This document shows positions 9,048-17,896 of a stretch of 47,910 nucleotides of DNA, piece by piece; within the stretch, counting starts at the first letter, position 1, and each line of letters starts with the position of its first letter. This stretch comes from an uncultured Bacilli bacterium (lineage in GTDB: Bacteria > Bacillota_I > Bacilli_A > RF39 > UBA660), in NCBI GenBank assembly GCA_944371325.1, contig CALVXO010000013.1, positions 1 to 47,910 of the forward strand. Direction: 5' to 3'. Position numbers and translations under genes: made by a program. A model generated the notes under the pieces. The model searched no databases and had not been told where the DNA came from. It saw nothing but the letters and a program-made list of their open reading frames with translations.

Positions 9048-9917
9048 ATGAAAAATCATAGTGAAGTATTAAAAAATAATAAAAGAATAAATATATATGG
9101 TAATCAGGCAACAATTAATAGGGCAGTTAAATTAATTGAAAATCTTGATTTAAATGGAGATGAAACATCTGATAGATTAACAATTCAAAAATGTATTGAT
9201 GATAATAAAATAGGTGCAACTATTTTATATGAAGGAAATACAATATATTCATTTAATAAAATATTGAAAGAATATAGAAAACTTCAAAAAGAGGATTCAT
9301 TAGAATTTTTGACAAAAGATATGTATGATTTTTTTATGAATGCTTGTGGAGATATTGCACATTATGATATATCTGGTTATAGATATTACTATAGTAATTC
9401 TTTTAGAAAATTAGAATCTGAATTTTTGTCAAAATCACATATTAATACAAGATTTTCTGATATTGATAGAATTTTTAAAAAATTAAAAATTGGCAAATAT
9501 TATAGTGGCTTAGAGATTGAAGACCTTAACAAGTTATCAAAAAGGCAATTAAAAGAATTGATAGAAAAATGTAATTGGAATGTAATTGAAAAAGAAAAAG
9601 ATTGGGAATTACAGGTAAAATTCAAAGAAAAACAGATGTTTGTTTTTTTGCTTGAAGTAGAATCTAGAAATGTCTCAACTATCATTTACGGTTTAATCAA
9701 TTACGCAAAAAAATTTAATGTTGATGAATACGCAAATGACATTATTAAATCATTTAATAAAGGGGCAACTATTCCAGTACAAGAAATAGTTTCATCTTCT
9801 ATTTTGATTAAAAATAAACTTAATGAATTGGTCGATAGTTTATTATATAAATGTAAAGTTACTATTGAATTGATGAATGATTACACTAATGAAGTAGAAG
9901 AAGAAATAGAAAGGTAG
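9048..9917 (+). CDS. Hypothetical protein upstream of the primase, 289 aa
   Basis: I do not recognise this family. It is soluble and charged, with no signal peptide or membrane segment. The N-terminal third reads 'INIYGNQATINRAVKLIENL' and contains DLNGDETSDRL; the middle is Tyr/Phe-rich (HYDISGYRYYYSNSF); the C-terminal third is helical and ends in an acidic tail EVEEEIER shared in style with many other proteins of this element. RBS AAAGGAATGAAAG precedes the ATG. The stop lies 10 bases before the predicted primase start, so the pair is likely co-translated, and a role in element DNA replication or processing is a guess from position only. Confidence 0.75.
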   Translation: MKNHSEVLKNNKRINIYGNQATINRAVKLIENLDLNGDETSDRLTIQKCIDDNKIGATILYEGNTIYSFNKILKEYRKLQKEDSLEFLTKDMYDFFMNACGDIAHYDISGYRYYYSNSFRKLESEFLSKSHINTRFSDIDRIFKKLKIGKYYSGLEIEDLNKLSKRQLKELIEKCNWNVIEKEKDWELQVKFKEKQMFVFLLEVESRNVSTIIYGLINYAKKFNVDEYANDIIKSFNKGATIPVQEIVSSSILIKNKLNELVDSLLYKCKVTIELMNDYTNEVEEEIER

Positions 9918-9927
9918 GTGTTATTTT

Positions 9928-12900
9928 ATAAATCTATATAGTGAAGTTCTTAAACAAGCGAGTATTGTAGAAGTCTTGAACTATTATGGATTAAAGTTAA
10001 ATCATAATAAAACATTGTGTCCTTTTCATAATGATAATAACCCTAGTTTCATAGTTAATCCTAAAAAAAATATAGCAACTTGTTTTGCATGTGGAGTAAC
10101 AGGAAATGCTATCTCTTTTATTCAAAAATATGAAAAGTTGATAAATGGCAAAGAAATTTCTGTAAATGAAGCTATAGCAAAAGTTGTGGAAATTTGTCAT
10201 TTAAATATTGATATTTCAAAAATAAAAAATAATTTATATAATAATCAATATACAACAGTTTATAAAAAGTATAATGATGAAGATAGAAAACTACTAGAAG
10301 TTAATGAATATTTAGGAAAATTATTTCATTATAATTTAACAGCACTAGATAAAAAAGGAAAAAATTATCTTCATAAAAGAAATATAGATGATAAACAAAT
10401 AAAAGATTTGAATCTTGGTTATTCTATGAAAGGTCAACTATTAAAACTGGCAGAAAAAAATGAAAAAATACCTACCAGTTCATTGATTGAACTAGGTTAT
10501 TTAAAAATTGATGATAATGGAAATTTATATGAGACTTTTCAAGATAGAATAATGATACCTATACATGATGAAAAAGGAAATATAGTTTCATTTTGCGGTA
10601 GATCAATGGGTGATGAAAAGCCTAAATATCTTCATACTCCTGAAAATGTGCTTTTTCAAAAAAGTAAATTGCTTTATAACTTTTATAATGCTAAAACTTT
10701 AGCCTATAATAATGAATTGATTATAGTGGAAGGATACATGGATGTTGCTGGAGCAAGAAAAGTAGGATATGAAAATGTAATTGCTACAATGGGTGTTGCA
10801 CTTACAGATGATCAATTAAATTTAATAAAAAGAAATAACTCATCAATTACACTTGCATTAGATAATGATGATGCTGGGCGTAATGCAATGTTAAGAATTA
10901 TTCCCGAATTGTTAAAAAAAGGTTTTAAAGTTGATGTATTAGATATTTCTCAAATTGGAAATTATAAAGATTTTGGTGATATGGCAGAGGCAAATGTAGA
11001 TTTTATGAAAATTCAGAAATCTAAAGTCTCTGCTTTTAATTATTTGTTAAAGTATAAATATTTTCAAAATAAAAGTTTAAATGTCGAAAACATTTATTCT
11101 GTATTTAAAAATTTAAAAAATGATAAATTAATAACCAATACTTACGAGGAATCTTTATTTAAAGAATATATAATGAACAATTCAGAATTTAATAAACATG
11201 AATTAAATGAAATTATGTATCCTAAAAAAATAGAAAAAAAGGAAAATGCTTTTGACAATTTTGCTTCAAAAGCTATGATTAATTATTTATATTTAGAATT
11301 AAAAAAAGAAGTAGATATGACAAATGATAAAGTTATGATTATGTATTTTGAAACTAATAAAGATGTTATAGAACAAAAATTAATAACACTCTTTAATGCA
11401 AATGCAAATAAGTATTTATCTGATAAGTCAATTTTAAATAATAAAATTTTGCTAGAAGATTTTTTGAAAACTAATAAAGATTATGATAATTATGAATCAT
11501 TAAATAGATTTAAATATATAAATGTTTTTGAAAAGACTTATATAAAAAACTCACATGGAACTGCTAAGGTAAAACTAAAAGATTCTCAAATACAACAAGT
11601 TATAAAGCAATTTGAGAATAGTTTAAATGATAAAGAAAAATTGGCATTAGAAGAAGTCGAAGAACTTTATATAATAAATGATTTAAGCGATATAGATGGT
11701 ATTTTATCATATAAGAATAAGAGTTTAGATATTTTAAAAGAAAATATTAAGGAAAGAATGTTTTTAAATAAAAACAAAATGGATTTCTTTAAGTTTGGAA
11801 GTCTTTTTTTGAATGAAGATAAATCGTTCATTGATAATCAATTTAAAGGTAGAACAGGTAATTATAAGACAATCTTATTTTATAATAATTTGGATAACAA
11901 TATTAAACTTGAAAAGGAGAATTTAATAACTGATAAAGAATCACCAATAAAAAATAGTATAAATATAGAAAAAGATAATAATGAATTAGAGCAAGAGTTT
12001 TCCTTTTCAGTAAATCAAGTTTTATTAGTACCAGAATTTGAAAATGAAGAATCTTACTTTGTTAGAATTCCAAATACAGGTGCAAAAGAATATATGTATA
12101 TTGATAAAAGTAAGTGTGATTGGGTTGATAATGGAGAACTATTCTACACAAAATTAATTCCAAATAAAACATATCCAATATATGATAAAAATGGAGAATA
12201 TATTTGTGATAAAGAATTTAATGAATTAAAAATTAATTGGGAAGATAAAACTAAAAAAAAAGAAAAGCTTATTCCAGATGAGAATATAGAAAAAATTGGT
12301 GTTACATCTAATGATTTGATATTCGATAATACATATATTTCAAAATATAAGAGTCCAATTAGTAAAGTCTATAAATCAAAAATTTATTTAGAAACTGATA
12401 AAGGATTTTATATTAAGACGCTCAATTCTTCTGAATTAATTTTCGCTACTAAAAAGATTTGTAATTGGACAGATGATCGAAGTTATTTGATTGTATGTCC
12501 TAGAAAAAACATATTCAATACTGGAATATCTAAATATTCCCTTGATGGGTATAAAAAAACTTACATAAAAAAATTACAATATAATGAAATAGAAAGATAT
12601 ATGAAAATGTTTTATCCATCATCTAATAAAAAAGAAGTTTTATCTATTACAATTCCTAAAAATAAATGTCAGTTTAATTCAAATTTTATAAATATTCCAA
12701 TATTGGTTGATGAAAAGAAAGGATATATAAGTGTTAATATCATAAAAACTAAAATAACAATAGATTCTGTTATTTTAGAAATGAATAAGGATGAGAAACT
12801 TGTCTTTCACGATAATAGCAATAACTATATAAAACAAATTGATAGTAAAGAAGTATATGATTATTTAACTGAACATAGAGAAAATTTATTATCTAATGAA

Positions 12901-12945
12901 GAAATAGATTTAAATGTTCCGATATACGAAAAGGAGGCTGCATAA
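9928..12945 (+). CDS. DnaG-like primase with CHC2 zinc finger and TOPRIM domain; probable ATA start
   Basis: About 1005 residues counted from ATA at 9928. The CHC2 zinc finger is C31-x2-H34-x17-C52-x2-C55 (CPFH...CFAC). The TOPRIM domain has the acidic EGYMD (E268) and DNDDAGR (about 312-318). DnaG proteins begin with an '(M)xxYxEVxKQxxIxEVxxYYG' helix leading to the zinc finger; here this reads INLYSEVLKQASIVEVLNYYG starting with ATA, with AAGGTAGGTG placed about 7 bases upstream. The frame has no ATG, GTG or TTG between the stop at 9907 and a TTG at 9976, which would cut into this helix. The C-terminal 550 residues are extra domains I cannot name. It would prime synthesis on transferred single strands. 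Confidence 0.85.
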   Translation: MNLYSEVLKQASIVEVLNYYGLKLNHNKTLCPFHNDNNPSFIVNPKKNIATCFACGVTGNAISFIQKYEKLINGKEISVNEAIAKVVEICHLNIDISKIKNNLYNNQYTTVYKKYNDEDRKLLEVNEYLGKLFHYNLTALDKKGKNYLHKRNIDDKQIKDLNLGYSMKGQLLKLAEKNEKIPTSSLIELGYLKIDDNGNLYETFQDRIMIPIHDEKGNIVSFCGRSMGDEKPKYLHTPENVLFQKSKLLYNFYNAKTLAYNNELIIVEGYMDVAGARKVGYENVIATMGVALTDDQLNLIKRNNSSITLALDNDDAGRNAMLRIIPELLKKGFKVDVLDISQIGNYKDFGDMAEANVDFMKIQKSKVSAFNYLLKYKYFQNKSLNVENIYSVFKNLKNDKLITNTYEESLFKEYIMNNSEFNKHELNEIMYPKKIEKKENAFDNFASKAMINYLYLELKKEVDMTNDKVMIMYFETNKDVIEQKLITLFNANANKYLSDKSILNNKILLEDFLKTNKDYDNYESLNRFKYINVFEKTYIKNSHGTAKVKLKDSQIQQVIKQFENSLNDKEKLALEEVEELYIINDLSDIDGILSYKNKSLDILKENIKERMFLNKNKMDFFKFGSLFLNEDKSFIDNQFKGRTGNYKTILFYNNLDNNIKLEKENLITDKESPIKNSINIEKDNNELEQEFSFSVNQVLLVPEFENEESYFVRIPNTGAKEYMYIDKSKCDWVDNGELFYTKLIPNKTYPIYDKNGEYICDKEFNELKINWEDKTKKKEKLIPDENIEKIGVTSNDLIFDNTYISKYKSPISKVYKSKIYLETDKGFYIKTLNSSELIFATKKICNWTDDRSYLIVCPRKNIFNTGISKYSLDGYKKTYIKKLQYNEIERYMKMFYPSSNKKEVLSITIPKNKCQFNSNFINIPILVDEKKGYISVNIIKTKITIDSVILEMNKDEKLVFHDNSNNYIKQIDSKEVYDYLTEHRENLLSNEEIDLNVPIYEKEAA

Positions 12946-14154
12946 ATGGACGGAAATGCAAAGCACGATTTAGAGCATACTGCCGAAAAAACTGTTGTTG
13001 TATCCACTAAATCAACTAAATTTTTCACTAGATTATTTGGAAAATTATTAGTAAGAGCAAATAGATATTATCAAAAACATTTTTCATCATCAATGAAAGC
13101 ATTACGCAATGATGGACCGACAAAAGAACTATATGTAACTCCACCATTAACAAAAGCTGAAGTAAAACAAATTATTACTGCTTGTAGAGAAAATAATGTT
13201 TTGATGGGTATTAAAAAGATGAATCCAGATGGTGAACAGGGTAGAAATCAATCACTTCATCAACAAGAAAAATTAGCAAAAAATGAAATCAAATATCAAA
13301 AATGGGATGAAAGAAGAAAAATATTTAAAAAAGTACCTATTCTTCACGAAATTTGTAAAAGTCAAACTGAAAAATATAAAAAATTATCATTACAAGATGA
13401 AAGGATCAATCCTGATGAACGATATGTTTTAATTTTTAATAAGAGTAAATTATCTTTTTTAAATGAACAACTTGCAAAAATTCCACCTAATAGAGTAAAA
13501 CAAGCAGCTAAAAATGAATTAGAAGATATTAATAAAGATGGCATAATTGATGAAAAAGATTATGGCGATATGAAAGCAAGAGGAATGAATTTAAAAGTTG
13601 AAGATTTGAGTAGAATTGGTGAAGACTTTGGTTCGTGTGCAGTCAAAGATTATGTTAATAATTATTGTACACAAAGAATTACCAAAGAACAATACTGTGA
13701 AATTCGAGAACAATTATTTGATTTGAGAAGTCATGGAGCTTGTGTTTATAATGATAAAGAAGTTATTATTGCAATTAACTCTGATGACTTAGAAGAATAC
13801 AAATCTTTTGCTCCACTTGATAGACCAATAAAAGAATACGGTAAAAATGGAGCTAGGGATATTGAAACAGAGAGTAATACAAATGACATTATTGAATTAG
13901 AATTGAATGATTTTAACGATTATAAGTTATTTAAAGAAAAATATCATACTAAAGATTTTGTTGCTCAACATAATCCAAATGGTAAGATAATTGTTTTAGT
14001 AAAAGAAACGGATGCTAAAAACTTGGTAGATAATAATAAAAAAAAATCCAAAACAGAGGATTTAGCAAAAGAGGCAGATGAATTTGTAGAAAAAAATAAT
14101 CCAATTGTTGATAATATTTTAGATAAAGAAGAAGAGCCAGAAATTGCTCGTTAA
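12946..14154 (+). CDS. pcfB: PcfB-like conjugation protein (DUF3801), 402 aa
   Basis: The N-terminal half matches the PcfB/DUF3801 pattern that precedes the coupling protein in Gram-positive conjugation systems: 'TKFFTRLFGKLLVRANRYY', then 'GPTKELYVTPPLTKAEVKQI' and a KYQKWDERRK segment. PcfB of pCF10 assists the relaxosome and the VirD4-type PcfC. The second half is longer than usual and includes a canonical EF-hand-like loop, D194-x-N-x-D-G-x-I-D-x-x-D205, plus an acidic lysine-rich tail. The ATG overlaps nothing but directly follows the primase stop (TAAATG), with AAAGGAGG upstream. It overlaps the next gene by 11 bases. Confidence 0.8.
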   Translation: MDGNAKHDLEHTAEKTVVVSTKSTKFFTRLFGKLLVRANRYYQKHFSSSMKALRNDGPTKELYVTPPLTKAEVKQIITACRENNVLMGIKKMNPDGEQGRNQSLHQQEKLAKNEIKYQKWDERRKIFKKVPILHEICKSQTEKYKKLSLQDERINPDERYVLIFNKSKLSFLNEQLAKIPPNRVKQAAKNELEDINKDGIIDEKDYGDMKARGMNLKVEDLSRIGEDFGSCAVKDYVNNYCTQRITKEQYCEIREQLFDLRSHGACVYNDKEVIIAINSDDLEEYKSFAPLDRPIKEYGKNGARDIETESNTNDIIELELNDFNDYKLFKEKYHTKDFVAQHNPNGKIIVLVKETDAKNLVDNNKKKSKTEDLAKEADEFVEKNNPIVDNILDKEEEPEIAR

Positions 14155-16087
14155 AAGAAATCATGGAAGTAACAAATGGATTATTTGTATAATATTTGTA
14201 ATTGCCTTTTATTACACTTTAAGAGTAAGTAGCCTTGTAGAAATGAATGGTGAATTTAAAATGGAGTATTTAACTGAAGCATTGAATAAACTCCATATTC
14301 TGACGACACCTCTTATTTTGAATCTTAAAACATTGACAACCTCACTATTTGTGGGGTTATTTGTTTTAATGATAATTTATACTTATATGACACAAAATAA
14401 AAAAAATATACAGGAAAATACGCATGGAAGTTCTGAATGGGAAGAACCTAAAAACACTTTGGAATTTAGGGATAAAGATTTAATAAAAAATCAGATTTTT
14501 ACATCTACAGAAATGTTTGCAAAAGATATGAAAGTATCTAAAAGAAATAGAAATGTTATTCTTTTGGGAAGACCTGGGACTGGGAAAAGTAGATATTATT
14601 TTAAACCAAACATTTTAAATGCTGATGGAGAAACTATCATCATAACTGATCCTAAAGGAGAATTGCTCCGTGATTGTGGAATGTCATTAATAAATAAAGG
14701 CTATGATATTAGAGTTTTAAATTTAGTAGAAAAATGGAAATCAGATCATTTTAACCCATTACTTTATATAAAAAAAATAAACAGGTATGTTTCGGAAGAT
14801 TCAGAAGGTGAAGAATGGATAGCAGAAGATGATGTAATGACACTTATCAATACATTAATGCTTAATACTAAGTCAGAAACTATTGAAAGCAATACTGGAG
14901 ATCCATTTTGGGAAAGATGCGAATCTATGTTTTTACAAGCAATAATATATTATGTTATTTTTAATTACGATGAAAAAGATAGGAATTTTAAAACTGTTTT
15001 GGAATTAATTAGATTGGCTGAACCTGATAAAGATGGTAATTCTACTTTAGGAAATATGTTTAAAAAATGGGAATCAAAAGATCCAACAAATATTGGCATT
15101 AAGCAATGGAAACATTTTAAAGTATCAGCTTCTTCCACAAAAATGATGAGTACAATTATTATTACAGCTTCAGCAAGATTATCACCATTCAATATTGCTG
15201 AATTAGAAGGAATAACCGTAAATGATACAATGGAATTAAATCGAATTGGTGGTAAAGGCGATGAAGGTAGAATTGCTTATTTTATTATTAATAGCCCCAA
15301 TGACTCAACATTTAATTTTATAGCAAGTATTATGTACACTCAAATATTTTCAATTATTGATTATAACGCAAGTCATAATAACGGTTCATTGGCAACGCCT
15401 TGTCAAATTTTTTGTGATGAATGGAGTCAATTAGGTGTTATACCAAGATATCTTGAAAATCTTGCTTATGTAAGAGGATTAAATTGTGGTATAACCACTT
15501 GTTTGCAAAGCTTATCTCAGTTAAAAAAAGTTTATAAGGATAATTGGGAAACTGCACTAGACTGTTGTGATTATATTCTTTTTATGGGTTCAAGAAGCAA
15601 GGAAACATTAGAATATATGTCTAGTATGCTTGGAAAAAAAACTTGGTACAAAAAATCTTCTGGAAGGACATATTCAAAACAAGGTTCTTCATCTACTAAT
15701 TGGGATATAGTTGGAAGAGAATTGGCTTTTATTGATGAAATATCAAGAATGGAAAAAGGTTATTGTATTTTACTCGTATCTGGTTTAAGACCTTTTTATT
15801 CAAAAATGTATGATCTATCTAAGCATCCTCGATATAAAGAATTATTTGAATCTTGGAACGAAAAAGAAACAATTCAAAACAGATATGAACATGCTGAAGA
15901 AAGAAAGAAAACTAAAGATATAAGAAGAAAGCAACAACTCTTTAAGGATTTAGGATTAGGTTTTGTTAAAATTAATAATACATTTAAAGCTAGAGAACTA
16001 ACAAAAACTGAAGAATTATCAATTGAGAATGATGAAGTAATATTATCTACAAAAAGTTTTACTGATGAATTATTAGATAGTTTATAA
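14144..16087 (+). CDS. virD4: VirD4/PcfC-type type IV coupling protein
   Basis: A 647-residue membrane ATPase that would bring the relaxase-DNA complex to the channel. Two N-terminal membrane helices lie at about 12-30 and 58-80. Walker A is GRPGTGKS at 142-149, followed by the T4CP hallmark 'IITDPKGELLRDCG'; Walker B is FCDEWSQLG with D425-E426. C-terminal motifs 'LQSLSQLKKVY' and 'FMGSRSKETLEYMSSMLGKKT' fit the TraG/VirD4 family of Tn1549-like elements. The start is TTG at 14144, inside the end of pcfB, because the first ATG would remove the first membrane helix. The ribosome site is weak, which fits coupling to the upstream gene. Confidence 0.92.
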   Translation: MLVKRNHGSNKWIICIIFVIAFYYTLRVSSLVEMNGEFKMEYLTEALNKLHILTTPLILNLKTLTTSLFVGLFVLMIIYTYMTQNKKNIQENTHGSSEWEEPKNTLEFRDKDLIKNQIFTSTEMFAKDMKVSKRNRNVILLGRPGTGKSRYYFKPNILNADGETIIITDPKGELLRDCGMSLINKGYDIRVLNLVEKWKSDHFNPLLYIKKINRYVSEDSEGEEWIAEDDVMTLINTLMLNTKSETIESNTGDPFWERCESMFLQAIIYYVIFNYDEKDRNFKTVLELIRLAEPDKDGNSTLGNMFKKWESKDPTNIGIKQWKHFKVSASSTKMMSTIIITASARLSPFNIAELEGITVNDTMELNRIGGKGDEGRIAYFIINSPNDSTFNFIASIMYTQIFSIIDYNASHNNGSLATPCQIFCDEWSQLGVIPRYLENLAYVRGLNCGITTCLQSLSQLKKVYKDNWETALDCCDYILFMGSRSKETLEYMSSMLGKKTWYKKSSGRTYSKQGSSSTNWDIVGRELAFIDEISRMEKGYCILLVSGLRPFYSKMYDLSKHPRYKELFESWNEKETIQNRYEHAEERKKTKDIRRKQQLFKDLGLGFVKINNTFKARELTKTEELSIENDEVILSTKSFTDELLDSL

Positions 16088-16106
16088 AATAGAAAAGGAG
16101 AAATTT

Positions 16107-16433
16107 ATGAAAAATAATAAAGTAATTTTAAAATTTAAAAATTTATCAATGAGAGTGTTATGTAGTTTAAATATTGTATTGTGTAGTTTAATAGCAGGAA
16201 CAACAAGCGTTCATGCAGCAGGAAGTAATACTAGCAGTATTGATGGTTTTATAACATTTATTTGTGATTGGTTATTAAAAATTGGAGGCGTTGTGGCATT
16301 AATCGGTGGTGTTATGTTTGCTTTAGGTTGGCAAAGGGATGATGCAGAAGGTAAATCAAGAGGATTAATGACCATGATGGCTGGGTTTATGGTAATAGCA
16401 ATAAGTCAATCTAAAGGATTATTTGGACTATAA
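16107..16433 (+). CDS. Maff2-like small membrane protein (VirB2 pilin-like position)
   Basis: 108 residues with a signal-peptide-like N-terminus (hydrophobic 17-34, likely cleavage after VHAA near residue 38), a second hydrophobic segment at about 57-74 and a third at about 88-100. The central 'GWQRDDAEGKSRGLMTMMAG' matches the layout of the Maff2 family found between VirD4 and VirB6 genes in Tn1549-like ICEs, where it occupies the place of a VirB2-like subunit. RBS AAAGGAG. The role as a channel or pilin subunit is inferred from position and topology. Confidence 0.75.
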   Translation: MKNNKVILKFKNLSMRVLCSLNIVLCSLIAGTTSVHAAGSNTSSIDGFITFICDWLLKIGGVVALIGGVMFALGWQRDDAEGKSRGLMTMMAGFMVIAISQSKGLFGL

Positions 16434-16458
16434 AAATTAATTTTAAGGAGGAGATGAA

Positions 16459-17277
16459 TTGGCTGATTTAATAGAGAAGCTGTTTAAAATATCCTTCAAA
16501 ATTTTAGGATTTAAAATTGATATTGGTGATTTTGTAGGAACTATTCGAAAATTATGTAATTGGGATACTATAACCTCAACTACAATATGGAATCTAGCAA
16601 CCAATATTCATTCTATAATTGTTCCAATAGGATTATCTTTATTAACCCTGTTCTTTTTGCTAGATCTAACAAAAAAGATTATGGATTATGAAAGAATGAG
16701 TTGGGAGAGAGTAGTTTTTACTTGTATTCGATTCTTTATTTTTAAAATGTTAATAGAAAATTCATTTGAATTACTATCATCTATTATGTCTATAACTAAC
16801 GATATTTTGTCTAAAGTAACAAGTTCAATATCCTCAACAGCATCTATTCCTGATTTAGCTACACAAATGGGTGATTTAGTGCGTGATGCTGGAGGATTAA
16901 TAGATAGAGGATTTATGGGTGTAATAATATTAATTTTGTATATACCATTTATGGGTACAATGATAGGAATATTAGTTCAAGTATTTTTGAGAATTGGAAA
17001 ATTAATTTTGAGTTTTGCTTTTTCTCCAATTCCAATAGCTATAGGAACATGGGAAGATGGACAAAATGTTTGTAAGAGATTTATAATGTCAACTATTGCT
17101 CTAGGTATTGAAGCATCAATGATAGTTGTTGCAACAGCGATTTATTCATTATCACTTACAACTTTGTCTGATGCAAGTTCTTTAAGTTCAATGATTGCTA
17201 TTATGTTCTTAAATGGTTTCTTAATGGCTATGATTTCAATGACAAGTAACATGGCAGAAAAATGGACAGGAGGTTAA
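16459..17277 (+). CDS. VirB6/TrbL-like conjugal channel membrane protein
   Basis: 272 residues with about five to six membrane segments (near 50-70, 85-102, 150-175, 178-195, 210-232 and 240-258). The pattern of an amphipathic start, 'IIVPIGLSLLTLFFLLDLTK', and a late 'SFAFSPIPIAIGTWEDGQ' segment matches the VirB6-like proteins of clostridial ICEs. The start is TTG at 16459: AAGGAGGAG is 6-8 bases upstream, and the nearby ATG in another frame stops after five codons. It lies in the conserved order VirD4, Maff2, VirB6, PrgI, VirB4. Confidence 0.85.
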   Translation: MADLIEKLFKISFKILGFKIDIGDFVGTIRKLCNWDTITSTTIWNLATNIHSIIVPIGLSLLTLFFLLDLTKKIMDYERMSWERVVFTCIRFFIFKMLIENSFELLSSIMSITNDILSKVTSSISSTASIPDLATQMGDLVRDAGGLIDRGFMGVIILILYIPFMGTMIGILVQVFLRIGKLILSFAFSPIPIAIGTWEDGQNVCKRFIMSTIALGIEASMIVVATAIYSLSLTTLSDASSLSSMIAIMFLNGFLMAMISMTSNMAEKWTGG

Positions 17278-17278
17278 T

Positions 17279-17896
17279 ATGGATAGAATAGAACCAAGAA
17301 TACATGATGAAATAAAGGATTATAAAGAGAAGTTTTATAATTTTACTTTAAGACAATGGATATTTGGTATTTTAATTTTAATTACGACTGTGCCAATATA
17401 TCTTTTTTTAAGTCCTAAAATAGGAAGTAATTTAACTGGATGGATAGTAATATTAATTGCAGCTCCAATAGGTTTTGTAGGATTTATTCCTATACAAGGG
17501 TTAAATGCCGAAAAGATTATTTTCTTTTGGAAAAGAAATTATATAAATTTTTCTAAGCCTATTTTGTATAAAACAGAAGAGGATATTAATAATAAAAATC
17601 AAGCAGTCAAACAAAATTCTAAAAAAGATGTAATAAATAAGAAAGAACAAAAGAATATTCAAAAATTAGAAATTCAAAAACAGAAAGCATTAAAAAAAGA
17701 AAGAAAGAGACAAAGAGAACTTGCTCGTGCCAAAAAGAAATTTGGAATAAATAATTTAGAAAATACAACAAGTAATTTTTCTTTAAGTCAAGAAGAAGCA
17801 AAGGTCTTATTAAAGTTTGCAAAGCAAGTTATTGGAAAGGAGGAAAATATAACTAATGAAGCAAAAGAACAAGAAAATAAAAAAGAAGAAATCTAA
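17279..17896 (+). CDS. prgI: PrgI-family protein (VirB3-like)
   Basis: 205 residues. The N-terminal 'RIHDEIKDYKEKFYNFTLRQ' box followed by two membrane helices (about 28-45 and 53-72) is the PrgI hallmark; PrgI corresponds to VirB3 and partners with the VirB4 ATPase encoded next. The C-terminal half is very lysine/glutamate-rich and helical (about 110-155), and ends in an acidic tail KEEI. The ATG lies 1 base after the VirB6-like stop with GGAGG upstream, and the gene overlaps virB4 by 41 bases. Confidence 0.88.
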   Translation: MDRIEPRIHDEIKDYKEKFYNFTLRQWIFGILILITTVPIYLFLSPKIGSNLTGWIVILIAAPIGFVGFIPIQGLNAEKIIFFWKRNYINFSKPILYKTEEDINNKNQAVKQNSKKDVINKKEQKNIQKLEIQKQKALKKERKRQRELARAKKKFGINNLENTTSNFSLSQEEAKVLLKFAKQVIGKEENITNEAKEQENKKEEI

